Positions 8,675 through 16,901 of a stretch of DNA of 64,000 nucleotides are shown here, one piece after another (positions within the stretch are counted from its first letter, which is position 1; every line of letters begins with the position of its first letter). The notes beneath the pieces were generated by a model that was not told where the DNA came from, did no database searches, and was given only the letters and a program-made list of their open reading frames with translations. A program made the translations under genes and the position numbers. This stretch comes from Solidesulfovibrio carbinoliphilus subsp. oakridgensis (GTDB lineage Bacteria; Desulfobacterota; Desulfovibrionia; Desulfovibrionales; Desulfovibrionaceae). The stretch covers positions 4,038,696-4,102,695 of the forward strand of contig NZ_CM001368.1 in assembly GCF_000177215.2 (NCBI RefSeq), written 5' to 3'.

Positions 8675-9751
8675 ATGCGTTACAACATCTGCGTGATGCC
8701 GGGGGACGGGATCGGTCCCGAGATCGTGGCCGAGGCCCGCAAGGTCATGGAGGCCGTGGGCAAGAAGTTCGGGCTGGAGTTCGCCTTTACCGAAGCCCTC
8801 ATTGGCGGCGCGGCCATCGACGCCAAGGGGACGCCTCTGCCCGAGGCGACGGTTGCCGCCTGCAAGGCGGCCGACGCCGTGCTTCTGGGCGCGGTCGGCG
8901 GCCCCAAATGGGACGCCATCGACCCGGCCATCCGTCCGGAAAAGGGCCTGCTCGGCATCCGCAAGGCCTTGGGGCTTTTCGCCAACCTGCGCCCGGCCAA
9001 GCTCTTTCCGGAATTGGCCTCGGCCTGCTGCCTGCGGCCGGACATCGTCGGCAAGGGGCTTGACGTCATGGTCGTGCGCGAGCTGACCGGCGGGGCCTAT
9101 TTCGGCGAGCCGCGCGGCATCGAGGAGCGGGGCGGGGAGAAGGTCGGGTTCAACACCATGGTCTATGCCGAGCACGAGGTGCGCCGCATCGCCCGGGTCG
9201 GGTTCGAGACGGCCCGCAAGCGCGGCAAAAAGCTTTGCTCCGTGGACAAGGCCAACGTCCTCGACGTGTCGCGCCTGTGGCGGGCCGTGGTCCTGGAAGT
9301 GGCCAAGGACTACCCGGACGTGGAACTCTCGCACATGTACGTGGACAACGCGGCCATGCAGCTCGTGCGCGACCCGTCGCAGTTCGACGTCATCGTGACC
9401 GAGAACCTTTTCGGCGACATCCTGTCCGACGAGGCGGCGGTCATCACCGGCTCCATCGGCATGCTGCCCTCGGCCTCCCTCGGGGAGGGCAATCCGGGCC
9501 TGTACGAGCCCATCCACGGCTCGGCGCCGGACATCGCCGGCCAGGACAAGGCCAATCCGCTGGCCACCATCCTGTCGGTGGCCATGCTGCTCAAGCACTC
9601 CTTCGGCCAGACGGACGCCGCCGACGCCATAGACGCGGCCTGCGCCAGGGTGCTGGCCGACGGCTACCGCACGGGCGACATCATGGAGCCCGGCAAGGTG
9701 CTGGTCGGCTGCCGGCAGATGGGCGACCTGGTGGTGGCCCGCCTCGGCTGA
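8675..9751 (+). CDS. leuB: 3-isopropylmalate dehydrogenase
   Basis: LeuB oxidises and decarboxylates 3-isopropylmalate with NAD+, giving the leucine precursor. The 358-residue protein shows PGDGIGPEI near the N-terminus, the [11 protein letters not shown] segment, the [10 protein letters not shown] arginine/tyrosine loop, the catalytic Lys/Asp regions ([22 protein letters not shown]) and the NAD-binding [12 protein letters not shown]. It completes leuA-C-D-B in pathway order. A repeat pair separates it from leuD, so its expression may be uncoupled from the upstream genes. Confidence 0.96.
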   Translation: MRYNICVMPGDGIGPEIVAEARKVMEAVGKKFGLEFAFTEALIGGAAIDAKGTPLPEATVAACKAADAVLLGAVGGPKWDAIDPAIRPEKGLLGIRKALGLFANLRPAKLFPELASACCLRPDIVGKGLDVMVVRELTGGAYFGEPRGIEERGGEKVGFNTMVYAEHEVRRIARVGFETARKRGKKLCSVDKANVLDVSRLWRAVVLEVAKDYPDVELSHMYVDNAAMQLVRDPSQFDVIVTENLFGDILSDEAAVITGSIGMLPSASLGEGNPGLYEPIHGSAPDIAGQDKANPLATILSVAMLLKHSFGQTDAADAIDAACARVLADGYRTGDIMEPGKVLVGCRQMGDLVVARLG

Positions 9752-9765
9752 GAACCCGCGACCGC

Positions 9766-9793
9766 GGCCGGCCGGACGCGCGTCCGGCCGGCC
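9766..9793. terminator. 28-base palindrome after leuB (possible terminator)
   Basis: Arms 9766-9779 and 9780-9793 form a perfect GC-only stem (GGCCGGCCGGACGC and its complement), 14 bases after the leuB stop. No T-run follows directly; a T6 run appears about 80 bases later (GGGCCGTTTTTT). It is a plausible end of the leu transcript, but of unproven type. Confidence 0.45.
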
Positions 9794-9949
9794 TGGCAAA
9801 ACGGCCCCAGGGGCCGGCCGGACCGCCGTTTCCACTGCGAGGGCGGGGGGCTGGTTCTTCGGGCCGTTTTTTCGTATGAAGCGGCCCGCCGGCGTGCATG
9901 CCGGCCGTCGCCGCTTTCGGCCGTCACATCCAGCGCAGCAAAAGAAGTC

Positions 9950-11926
9950 ATGGCAAAAGTCAGTCTGCAACAGCTTTCCAAGTCCTACGGCGGCCGCGAC
10001 CTGTTCAAGGATTTCTCGCTCGAGATTCCGGCCGGCACGCGGCTGGCCGTGGTCGGCCAGAACGGCGCGGGCAAGTCCACGCTTTTGAAACTCATTGCCG
10101 GCGTGTCCGAGCCCGACGGCGGCCGGGTGGTCCTCTCGACCGGAGCGCGCCTTGGCTACGTGGCCCAGGAGATGGAGGCCGGCGACCTCGGCATGACGCT
10201 TCTCGCCTGGGTCATGGCCGCTTTGCCGTCCTGGAAGGAGTTCTGGGTCCGCTACGACGCGGCCGTGGCTGCCGGCGACCAGGCGACGCTGGCGGTCCTT
10301 GCCGCCGAGCAGACGAGCCTCGAGCACGCCCTTGGCTACAACCCCGAGTACCGGGCCAAGACCATCCTGACGGGCCTGGGGTTTTCCGACGAAAGCCAGC
10401 ATGCCCCCATTTCCGACCTGTCCGGCGGCTGGCGCGAGCGGGCCAAGCTGGCCCGGGTGCTGACGGCCGGAGCCGACGTCCTGCTCCTCGACGAGCCGAC
10501 CAACCACCTGGACCTCGAAGCCGTCGCCTGGCTCGAATCCTTTTTGTGCGCCTTTGCCGGCGTGCTGGTCTTCGTGGCCCACGACCGGATCTTTCTCGAC
10601 CGCGTGGCCACGCACACCCTTTTCACGGGCGAAGGGAAGCCCGTCTGGCGGCCGGGCTCCTTCACCCAGTTTTTGGCCTGGCGCGAGGAGATGGACAAGC
10701 AGTGGGAGCGGCAGGCCGCGGCCATCGACAGCAAGATCAAGCAGGTCAACGCCTTTGCCGACCGGTTCCGCTACAAGGCCACCAAGGCAAGGCAGGCCCA
10801 GAGCAAGCTCAAGAGCAAGGACAAGCTCGAAAAGGAACTGTCCTCGCTGAAAAGCGAACGGCCGGACGTGAAGGGGAGGACCCTCAACTTCACCCTGCCC
10901 GAGCCCGAGAAATCGGACAAGACCGTGGCCGCGGCCGCCGACCTGTCCTATGCCTACCCGGACCGGGCCCCCATCTGGCCGCCGCTGACCTTCCAGCTCT
11001 TTCGCGGCCAGAAGGTGGCGCTCGTCGGGCACAACGGCGCGGGCAAGACCACGCTTTTAAAGCTCGTGGTCGGGGCCTTGAAGCCCGCCTCCGGCCGGGT
11101 GCTCCTCGGCACCGGGGTGAAGCTCGGCTACTTCAGCCAGCACCAGACCGAGATCCTCAATACCGACGCCCTGGTCATGGCCGAGATGCGGCGCATGGCC
11201 GGCCCCAAGGCCACGCACCTGGAAGTCTGTTCCATCCTGGGGCTTTTCCTTCTCGGCGAGGACTACTGGGAGCGGCGGGTGTCGGAACTGTCCGGCGGCG
11301 AGAAGTCGCGGCTGGTCCTGGCCGGGCTCTTCTCGGCCCGGGCCAACTTTCTGGTCCTCGACGAACCGACCAACCACCTGGACCTGGAAAGCCGCGAGGC
11401 CCTGGTGCGGGCCCTGTCCGAATACGCGGGCACCATCCTCATGGTGGCCCACGACCGCTATCTGCTCGGTGAAGTGGCCGGGGAGGTCTGGTCCGTGGGC
11501 GAGGACGGCATTACGGTCCACGACGAGGGCTTTGCCGCCTACGAGGCCGCCCAGGCCGAGGCCAACGCCTGCCGGCTGGACGCGCCCGAGGCCCCGGCGG
11601 CCAAGGTCTCGCGCCAGGACGACAAGGAGCGCAAACGCCGGGTGGCCGAGCAGCGAAACGCGCTCTACCGCGACATCAAGCCCAAGCGCGAGGCCATGGA
11701 GGCCATGGAGGCCGAGCTTGAGGCGCTTCTCGCCAAGCAGGGCGAGGTCGAAGCCACCATGGCCGATCCGGAAACCTATGCCCAGAAAGAGCTTTTCTCC
11801 ACACTCAGCAAGGAGTACGGCGCGCTTTCCCATGCCGCCGAGGACCTGCTGGCCCGCATGGCCGTGCTGGAAGAGGAGATCGGCGATCTGGAGGCCCGTC
11901 GGGCCGCTTTGGGAGAAGGCGCATGA
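9950..11926 (+). CDS. ABC-F family ATPase (Uup/YheS-like)
   Basis: Two ABC ATPase domains sit in one 658-residue chain without membrane segments, the mark of ABC-F proteins that act on the ribosome. Domain 1 has Walker A GQNGAGKST, signature LSGGWRERAKLARVL and Walker B LLLDEPTNHLD. Domain 2 has GHNGAGKTT, LSGGEKSRL and LVLDEPTNHLD. The linker between them is highly charged, and the C-terminal 120 residues form a coiled coil, as in Uup and YheS. The precise subfamily cannot be settled by eye. The stop overlaps the NUDIX gene start by 4 bases. Confidence 0.92.
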   Translation: MAKVSLQQLSKSYGGRDLFKDFSLEIPAGTRLAVVGQNGAGKSTLLKLIAGVSEPDGGRVVLSTGARLGYVAQEMEAGDLGMTLLAWVMAALPSWKEFWVRYDAAVAAGDQATLAVLAAEQTSLEHALGYNPEYRAKTILTGLGFSDESQHAPISDLSGGWRERAKLARVLTAGADVLLLDEPTNHLDLEAVAWLESFLCAFAGVLVFVAHDRIFLDRVATHTLFTGEGKPVWRPGSFTQFLAWREEMDKQWERQAAAIDSKIKQVNAFADRFRYKATKARQAQSKLKSKDKLEKELSSLKSERPDVKGRTLNFTLPEPEKSDKTVAAAADLSYAYPDRAPIWPPLTFQLFRGQKVALVGHNGAGKTTLLKLVVGALKPASGRVLLGTGVKLGYFSQHQTEILNTDALVMAEMRRMAGPKATHLEVCSILGLFLLGEDYWERRVSELSGGEKSRLVLAGLFSARANFLVLDEPTNHLDLESREALVRALSEYAGTILMVAHDRYLLGEVAGEVWSVGEDGITVHDEGFAAYEAAQAEANACRLDAPEAPAAKVSRQDDKERKRRVAEQRNALYRDIKPKREAMEAMEAELEALLAKQGEVEATMADPETYAQKELFSTLSKEYGALSHAAEDLLARMAVLEEEIGDLEARRAALGEGA

Positions 11927-12360
11927 ACTGCGGACCGAAGATCGTGCATGTGGTGGCCGCCGTCATCTGGCGGGAAGGGCGCTACCTCGGCGTGCGCCGG
12001 CCCGAGGGCAAGCCCCTGGCCGGAGCCTACGAGTTTCCCGGCGGCAAGATCGAGCCCGACGAATCGCCCCGGGCGGCGCTGGTGCGGGAACTGGCCGAGG
12101 AACTGGGCATCACGCCGACCGCAATTGCCTTTTTCAGGGAAAAAGCGCATGCTTACGAACATATTTCCGTCCATCTTCATTTTTTTCACGTCCGCGCCTT
12201 CCTTGGAGAACCGGCGGCCCTGGAAGGCCAGGAGATGGAATGGCTGACGCCGCAGGACGGTCTGGCCCGTCCGTTTCTGGAAGCGGACCGGGATGTTGTC
12301 GCGGAACTGGCCGAAGTCGCCGCTTTCGGGCAGAAGGATGTTCGGCCTGACGTCGGCTAG
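11923..12360 (+). CDS. NUDIX hydrolase, MutT-like
   Basis: This 145-residue NUDIX pyrophosphohydrolase has an intact box G-x5-E-x7-REUxEExGU (from GKIEPDE through RELAEELGI), with the metal-binding glutamates present. The N-terminal KIVHVVAAVIWREGRYL and EFPGGKIEP are typical of MutT/CtfA-type enzymes that clean 8-oxo-dGTP or other oxidised nucleotides. Length and layout match MutT. The substrate is inferred from the family. It overlaps the ABC-F gene by 4 bases (ATGA). Confidence 0.88.
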   Translation: MNCGPKIVHVVAAVIWREGRYLGVRRPEGKPLAGAYEFPGGKIEPDESPRAALVRELAEELGITPTAIAFFREKAHAYEHISVHLHFFHVRAFLGEPAALEGQEMEWLTPQDGLARPFLEADRDVVAELAEVAAFGQKDVRPDVG

Positions 12361-12411
12361 CCCGGAAGCCGTGAAGCGCCCGCCAGCCCTCACCATGACC
12401 AAGGAGACCGC

Positions 12412-13284
12412 GTGCGAATCGGGGAGTTGATCGAAGCGAAGCGGCCGTTCGTGTCGCTGGAGTTTTTCCCGCCCAAGGAGCGCGAGGCCTGGGCCGGTTT
12501 TTTCGACGTCGTGGAGCGGCTTTTGCCCGTGCGGCCGCTGTTCGTGTCCGTGACCTACGGAGCCGGCGGCAGCACCCACGCCCACACCCTGGAAATCGTC
12601 TCCCGCCTCAAAACCGCCTACGGCCTCGAGCCCATGGCCCATCTCACCTGCGTCGGGGCGAGCAGGGAGAAGATCCGGGGCTTTCTGGACGGCCTGGCGG
12701 CGGCCGGCGTGGACAACGTCCTGGCCCTGCGCGGCGATCCGCCCAAGGGACAGGAGCAGTTCGTCCCGGACTCCGAAGACTTCCAGCACGCCTCCGATCT
12801 GGTGGCCTTCATCCGCCGCGAATATCCGGCCCTGGCCATCGGCGTGGCCGGCTATCCCGAGTGCCATCCCGAGGCCCCGTCGGCCCGGGCGGACCTGGAT
12901 TTCCTGCGCCAAAAGATTGCCCTTGGCGGCGATTTCACCGTGACCCAGCTTTTTTTCGATAACGACTGTTATTTCGCTTTCGTGGACAAGGTGCGCGGCA
13001 TGGGCATCACCGTGCCCATCGTGCCGGGCGTGCTGCCGGTCATGAGCCTGGCCAGCGTCAAGCGGCTGTCCAGCCTTTGCGGCGCGAGCCTGCCGCCGGC
13101 CTATCTGGCCGCGCTGGAAGCCGCCGACGCGGCCGGGGGCCCGGCGGCCGTGGCCGAGGTCGGCATTGCCCACGCCCGCAAACAGGCCCAGGATCTCATC
13201 GACCGGGGGGCGCCGGGCGTGCACCTCTACACGCTCAACAAGGCCGAGGCCGTGCTCTCCATCGTCTCGGGCCTGACCATGTAA
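12412..13284 (+). CDS. metF: 5,10-methylenetetrahydrofolate reductase
   Basis: MetF reduces methylene-THF to methyl-THF for methionine synthesis and C1 metabolism. The 290-residue TIM-barrel flavoprotein shows FVSLEFFPPKE at the start (catalytic Glu), SVTYGAGGSTHAHT, THLTC-like MAHLTCVGAS, LALRGDPPKG and the FAD-contacting VTQLFFDND. It starts with GTG at 12412 behind AAGGAG. In sulfate reducers the same enzyme can serve the methyl branch of the Wood-Ljungdahl route; that use is an inference. Confidence 0.94.
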   Translation: MRIGELIEAKRPFVSLEFFPPKEREAWAGFFDVVERLLPVRPLFVSVTYGAGGSTHAHTLEIVSRLKTAYGLEPMAHLTCVGASREKIRGFLDGLAAAGVDNVLALRGDPPKGQEQFVPDSEDFQHASDLVAFIRREYPALAIGVAGYPECHPEAPSARADLDFLRQKIALGGDFTVTQLFFDNDCYFAFVDKVRGMGITVPIVPGVLPVMSLASVKRLSSLCGASLPPAYLAALEAADAAGGPAAVAEVGIAHARKQAQDLIDRGAPGVHLYTLNKAEAVLSIVSGLTM

Positions 13285-13304
13285 CACCCTTCCGGCGCAC
13301 TCTT

Positions 13305-13336
13305 GCGCGGTCCCTGGCTGTACCCAGGGCCGCGCC
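13305..13336 (+). terminator. Stem-loop after metF
   Basis: GCGCGG and CCCTGG pair with CCAGGG and CCGCGC around a five-base loop, with one unpaired base on each side. It sits 20 bases after the metF stop. No T-run follows, so it may be a weak terminator or an mRNA end-protector. Confidence 0.45.
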
Positions 13337-13364
13337 CCACGCCGGAATGCGACCAATATTTTCA

Positions 13365-13440
13365 GGGGGTCCGGGGGGGATGATCCCCCCCGGCGGAGAG
13401 GTCCAGGAGAGGCAGAGCCTCTCCTGGCCGCCGGAGGCAT
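13365..13440 (-). repeat. Repeat unit D, two modules, upstream of asd
   Basis: Read on the minus strand: head GCCTCCGGCGGCC, arm AGGAGAGGC, TCT, GCCTCTCCT, GGA, echo CCTCTCC, then GCC and a G7/ATCAT/C7 module with GGA and five C. It has the same two-module order as unit C at 8577-8653. It ends 26 bases before the asd start codon, so it would lie in the 5' leader of asd mRNA. Confidence 0.85.
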
Positions 13441-13466
13441 TCTTTCTTCAACAGATGGAGGACGGT

Positions 13467-14498
13467 ATGGGCAGGGGCGAATGGGTTGTGGCCGTGGCCG
13501 GGGCCACGGGAGCCGTGGGACGGGAGATGCTGAAAACCCTCGAACAGCGGCAGTTTCCGGCCAAGACCATCAAGGCCTTGGCCTCCTCGCGTTCGGCCGG
13601 CACCACGGTGCCGTACGCCGACACCGAGCTGACCGTCGAGGAGATGACGGAAGATTCCTTTGAAGGCGTCGATATCGCGCTCTTTTCGGCCGGCGGCTCC
13701 ACCTCGAAGAAATTCGCGCCCTTTGCCGTCAAGGCCGGCTGCGTGGTCATCGACAATTCGAGCGCCTGGCGCATGGACCCGGAAGTGCCGCTGGTCGTGC
13801 CCGAGGTCAACCCGCAGGACGTGGACTGGCACAACGGCATCATCGCCAACCCCAACTGCTCGACCATCCAGATGGTGGTGGCCTTGAAGCCCCTGCACGA
13901 CGTCGCGAAAATCAAACGCGTCATCGTCTCCACCTACCAGGCCGTGTCCGGCACCGGCCAGAAGGCCATCGCCGAACTCGAAACCCAGGTCCGCCAGCTT
14001 TTCCACATGCAGGACCCGGACGTGAAGGTCTATCCGCACCAGATCGCGTTCAACTGCCTGCCCCAGATCGATGTCTTCACCGACGGCGACTACACCTTCG
14101 AAGAAGTGAAGATGATCAAAGAGACCAACAAGATCATGGGCGACGACTCGATCAAGGTGACGGCCACCACCGTGCGCGTGCCGGTCTTTTACGGGCACAG
14201 CGAATCCGTCAACATCGAGACCGAGAAGAAACTGACCGCCAAGGAAGCCCGGGCCATCCTGGCCCAGGCCCCGGGCGTGCGCGTCTACGACAACCCGTCG
14301 GAAAAGATCTACCCCATGCCGCTTGTCGCCGCGGGCGAGGACGAAGTGTTCGTCGGCCGCATCCGCGAGGACCAGACCATCGACAACGGCCTGCACCTCT
14401 GGATCGTGGCCGACAACATCCGCAAGGGCGCGGCCTTAAACGCCGTGCAGATCGCGGAGCTCCTCATCGAACGCGACAAGGTGCGGGTCGAGAAGTAG
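13467..14498 (+). CDS. asd: Aspartate-semialdehyde dehydrogenase
   Basis: Asd makes aspartate semialdehyde for lysine, threonine and methionine. The 343-residue protein has the NADP-binding GATGAVGREML, the active-site Cys in NPNCSTIQM, and the substrate-binding Arg/His region (TVRVPVFYGHSESV). I chose the ATG at 13467 because GGAGG at 13457-13461 sits at ideal spacing; the ATG at 13455 would lie inside that site. The long in-frame opening upstream (from 13077) runs through metF and unit D and is not part of the gene. Confidence 0.95.
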   Translation: MGRGEWVVAVAGATGAVGREMLKTLEQRQFPAKTIKALASSRSAGTTVPYADTELTVEEMTEDSFEGVDIALFSAGGSTSKKFAPFAVKAGCVVIDNSSAWRMDPEVPLVVPEVNPQDVDWHNGIIANPNCSTIQMVVALKPLHDVAKIKRVIVSTYQAVSGTGQKAIAELETQVRQLFHMQDPDVKVYPHQIAFNCLPQIDVFTDGDYTFEEVKMIKETNKIMGDDSIKVTATTVRVPVFYGHSESVNIETEKKLTAKEARAILAQAPGVRVYDNPSEKIYPMPLVAAGEDEVFVGRIREDQTIDNGLHLWIVADNIRKGAALNAVQIAELLIERDKVRVEK

Positions 14499-14518
14499 GG
14501 GCGCGGAAGCCGGGAGAA

Positions 14519-14565
14519 GATGCCTCCGGCGGCCGGGAGGGGGTCACCCCCTCCCGGACCCTCCC
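14519..14565 (+). repeat. Repeat unit E after asd
   Basis: Head GCCTCCGGCGGCC, arm GGGAGGGGGT, CA, complement CCCCCTCCC, GGA, echo CCCTCCC. It starts 20 bases after the asd stop and precedes a true intrinsic terminator at 14593. Confidence 0.85.
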
Positions 14566-14592
14566 GAAAGGGGTGGACGAACGTATCGAACA

Positions 14593-14625
14593 GGGGAAAA
14601 CATGGCCTGCATGTTTTCCCCTTTT
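14593..14625 (+). terminator. Intrinsic terminator between asd and the class IV aminotransferase
   Basis: A perfect 12-base stem (GGGGAAAACATG, 14593-14604, with its complement at 14610-14621) and loop GCCTG is followed by TTTT. It ends 15 bases before the next start codon, so it could also act in cis on that gene's leader. Confidence 0.75.
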
Positions 14626-14640
14626 GCTTGGGAGGAAGTT

Positions 14641-15582
14641 ATGCCCGACATTGTGGATACCGACGTGTACCTGAAACGGCTCCTGGCCGCGCCGCGCCCC
14701 GGCAGCGAGGCGGTCCTGGCCTTTTACGACCACCGGCTCGGCGTCATCGGCACCGATCCGCGCCTCATGCTCATTCCCCTGGACGACCACCTCGTCCACC
14801 GGGGCGACGGCGTCTTCGAGACGCTCAAATACCTCGGCCGCCGGCTCTATCAGATCGCCCCCCACTTCGAACGCATGGAGCGGTCGGCTGCGGCCATCTT
14901 TCTCGCGCCGCCCTGTTCCTGGGCCGAAGTGGCCGATCTTACGCTTTCCGTATGCCAGGCCGCCGGCGCCGACGACGGCATGGTCCGGGTGCTGGTCGGC
15001 CGCGGCCCCGGCGGCTTTGGCATCGATCCGGCCGAATGTCCGACCCCGAGCCTGACCATCGTGGCCTACAGGTTCCACGCCCGGCCGGCCGAGTCCTTCG
15101 CCAAGGGCGTCACCGCCTTTCGCACCTCCATCCCGGCCAAACAGAACTATCTGGCCCGCATCAAATCCATCGACTACCTGCCGAACGTGCTCATGAAGCG
15201 TGAAGCCACCGAACGCGGCGAAGACTATCCCGTCTGCTACGACGACAAGGGGCTCCTCGCCGAAGGGGCCACGGAAAACATCTGCATCGTGGACGCCGGC
15301 GGCCGCCTCGTCGTGCCGGAGCTCAACAACGCCCTGACCGGCACGACCCTCCTTCGCGCCGTGGAACTCCTCCATGGCGAAGTGGAAACGGTCTTCGCCG
15401 GCATCCGCGAGGAAGACATTGCCACCGCCCGCGAGATGTTCATCCTCGGCACCACCAACGACTGTCTGAGCATCGTCCGCTACAACGGCGCGCCCGTCGG
15501 CGACGGGAAACCCGGCCCCGTCTCCCGGCGCATCAAGGAACGGATCGTCGCCGATATCCAGGCGAACGGCACACCCTTTTAA
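14641..15582 (+). CDS. Class IV PLP aminotransferase (BCAT / D-amino-acid transaminase / ADC lyase family)
   Basis: The 313-residue protein belongs to fold-type IV PLP enzymes. It shows the HLVHRGDGVFETLKY start, the PLP lysine in IKSIDYLPNVLMK, and the phosphate-binding LLAEGATENICIV. Such proteins are branched-chain aminotransferases, D-amino-acid transaminases or aminodeoxychorismate lyases, and sequence by eye does not decide. The ATG at 14641 was chosen for its GGAGGAAG site; an upstream in-frame ATG lies within the terminator hairpin. Confidence 0.85.
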   Translation: MPDIVDTDVYLKRLLAAPRPGSEAVLAFYDHRLGVIGTDPRLMLIPLDDHLVHRGDGVFETLKYLGRRLYQIAPHFERMERSAAAIFLAPPCSWAEVADLTLSVCQAAGADDGMVRVLVGRGPGGFGIDPAECPTPSLTIVAYRFHARPAESFAKGVTAFRTSIPAKQNYLARIKSIDYLPNVLMKREATERGEDYPVCYDDKGLLAEGATENICIVDAGGRLVVPELNNALTGTTLLRAVELLHGEVETVFAGIREEDIATAREMFILGTTNDCLSIVRYNGAPVGDGKPGPVSRRIKERIVADIQANGTPF

Positions 15583-15588
15583 AGAGAA

Positions 15589-15783
15589 GATGCCTCCGGC
15601 GGCCGGGGGGGATCATCCCCCCCGGACCCCCTGGAAGGGGAAATGGGAGTGGGGGAAACGGGTGGCGTGATGGGCGTTGGCGGATGTGCGTCGGTGTGGC
15701 CGTCCGACTACGCCACGCCATCCTTCGCACTCCATTGGGGAGGGTCCGGGAGGGGATCATCCCCTCCCGGCCGCCGGAGGCAT
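15589..15783. repeat. Repeat units F and G, head-out inverted pair
   Basis: Unit F (15589-15631) has arms G7/C7 with loop ATCAT and echo CCCCC. Unit G (15738-15783), inverted, has arms GGGAGGGG/CCCCTCCC with echo CCCTCCC. They fill the convergent gap between the aminotransferase gene and the Tim44-like gene. The enclosed spacer of about 105 bases resembles the spacer between units H and I (both carry CGGGTGGC and GTCGGTGTGGCCG). Confidence 0.85.
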
Positions 15784-15803
15784 TCTTTTTCTCCCTTCCT
15801 CGC

Positions 15804-16628
15804 TTACTCCCTGCCGCGCTCCATGCCGTCGAGCAGCCAGTGTGCTCCGGGGGCGGCGGTGTCGCGGACGAAGCGCCAGCGCTCCTTGCGGTCGGTGTTG
15901 TGGGGCGCGTCGGGCTCGTGGACGAGAACCTCGTAGTCCACGTCCATGACGGTGCGGCCGGATTCCTGGCGTTCGCCGGCCAGGACGGCTTCGACGAGCA
16001 GGATCTCGGGCGCGGGCGGCGGCGAGGCGGGCAGGCTGTTTTTGAGCTGGGCCAGAAAGAGCGGCGTGGTGAAGTTGGCCAGATCGTCGAAGTCGCGTTT
16101 GGCCATGGCGGCCAGAATGCGGCCGTAGGCCAGTTTGGCGCCGGCCAGGAATTCCTGTTCCGGCGTCGCACCCGACGGCAGGGGACCGGTGGCACCGGAG
16201 GGGGCGGCGGTCGTGGGAGTGCCCTTGGGGGGAGGCGACTTGAGGGCGGCCCAGGTGGCCTGGGCGTTGGTGTACATGTTGGGCTTGCCGGGCGGGCTGT
16301 CGAGGGGCGGCGGGGCCTCGTCGTCGTAGGCGGCCGGCGGCGGTGGTGGCGGGGGCTGCTGGTTTGCGCCGGTTTTTCCGGTCCGGCCGAGCAGGAGGCG
16401 AAGGACCAGAAACAGGGCCAGCCCGAGGACGGCCAGATCGACCAGGCGCGGTCCGGTGAAGTCGTCGCCGCGAAAGACGCTGCCGAGCAGGCCGCCGGTC
16501 AGCAGGTCCTCGGCCCGGGCCGGGGAGGGCAGGGCCAGGGCCAGCCCGACGGCGGCGGCCAGGGTGCGGCTGGGGATGCGGGAGAGGAGGGCGGCCAGGG
16601 CCTTGGGGGAGCCGGGGTGCGTGTCCAT
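15804..16628 (-). CDS. Tim44-like domain protein, membrane anchored
   Basis: The 274-residue protein has an N-terminal hydrophobic segment ending in PSPARAEDL (signal peptide or anchor), a second helix (LVDLAVLGLALFLVLRLLLG), and a low-complexity Pro-rich linker with eight consecutive prolines. The C-terminal domain of about 125 residues (FLAGAKLAYGRILAAMAKRD to HWLLDGMERGRE) matches the Tim44-like fold found in bacterial inner-membrane proteins. Function is unknown. The ATG at 16628 lacks a strong ribosome site; an upstream in-frame start at 16817 would cross the sigma-54 promoter region and is unlikely. Confidence 0.7.
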   Translation of the reverse strand: MDTHPGSPKALAALLSRIPSRTLAAAVGLALALPSPARAEDLLTGGLLGSVFRGDDFTGPRLVDLAVLGLALFLVLRLLLGRTGKTGANQQPPPPPPPAAYDDEAPPPLDSPPGKPNMYTNAQATWAALKSPPPKGTPTTAAPSGATGPLPSGATPEQEFLAGAKLAYGRILAAMAKRDFDDLANFTTPLFLAQLKNSLPASPPPAPEILLVEAVLAGERQESGRTVMDVDYEVLVHEPDAPHNTDRKERWRFVRDTAAPGAHWLLDGMERGRE

Positions 16629-16759
16629 GCTGCCTGTGTGGCAAAGGGGGGCGGGCAAGTCAATGCGCCGGCTTTGACAAGGTGGAAAAAATGCTGACAC
16701 CCCGGCCGGCCCGGCCGGACGGACAGGCCCGGGAACCGGGCCTTCGGGCCGGAGCCGGG

Positions 16760-16776
16760 TTGGCATGTCCTTTGCG
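16760..16776 (+). promoter_or_regulatory. Sigma-54 promoter of the chemoreceptor gene
   Basis: The sequence TTGGCATGTCCTTTGCG has GG at 16762-16763 and GC at 16774-16775. This is the exact GG-N10-GC spacing of a -24/-12 promoter (consensus TGGCACG-N4-TTGC), with one mismatch in the -24 box. The start point is expected near 16787, 115 bases before the gene. A GC hairpin (16726-16742) lies just upstream. Confidence 0.7.
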
Positions 16777-16839
16777 TGAAGCGTATTCCCGGCCAGAACG
16801 ATGGGGATGGGCCTCATGACATTCGTTGCGGTATGGCGT

Positions 16840-16860
16840 ATCGCCTATCGGCTAGGCGAT
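16840..16860 (+). repeat. Stem-loop in the chemoreceptor 5' leader
   Basis: ATCGCCTA pairs perfectly with TAGGCGAT around loop TCGGC. It lies between the predicted sigma-54 start point and the ribosome site. It does not match a riboswitch class I know. It may affect mRNA stability or be an operator. Confidence 0.45.
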
Positions 16861-16901
16861 GCATGGCGAAGGCGGGTCGCGGGGAACCAAGGGGGGATGT
16901 G

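Noticed and set aside
7586..11032. A 1148-codon opening on the minus strand
   Set aside because: It crosses leuD, leuB and the ABC-F gene and also repeat units; it is Gly/Arg/Val-rich shadow sequence with no domain.
16787..16901. c-di-GMP (GEMM) riboswitch in the chemoreceptor leader
   Set aside because: The conserved aptamer bases are missing; only a simple stem-loop is visible.
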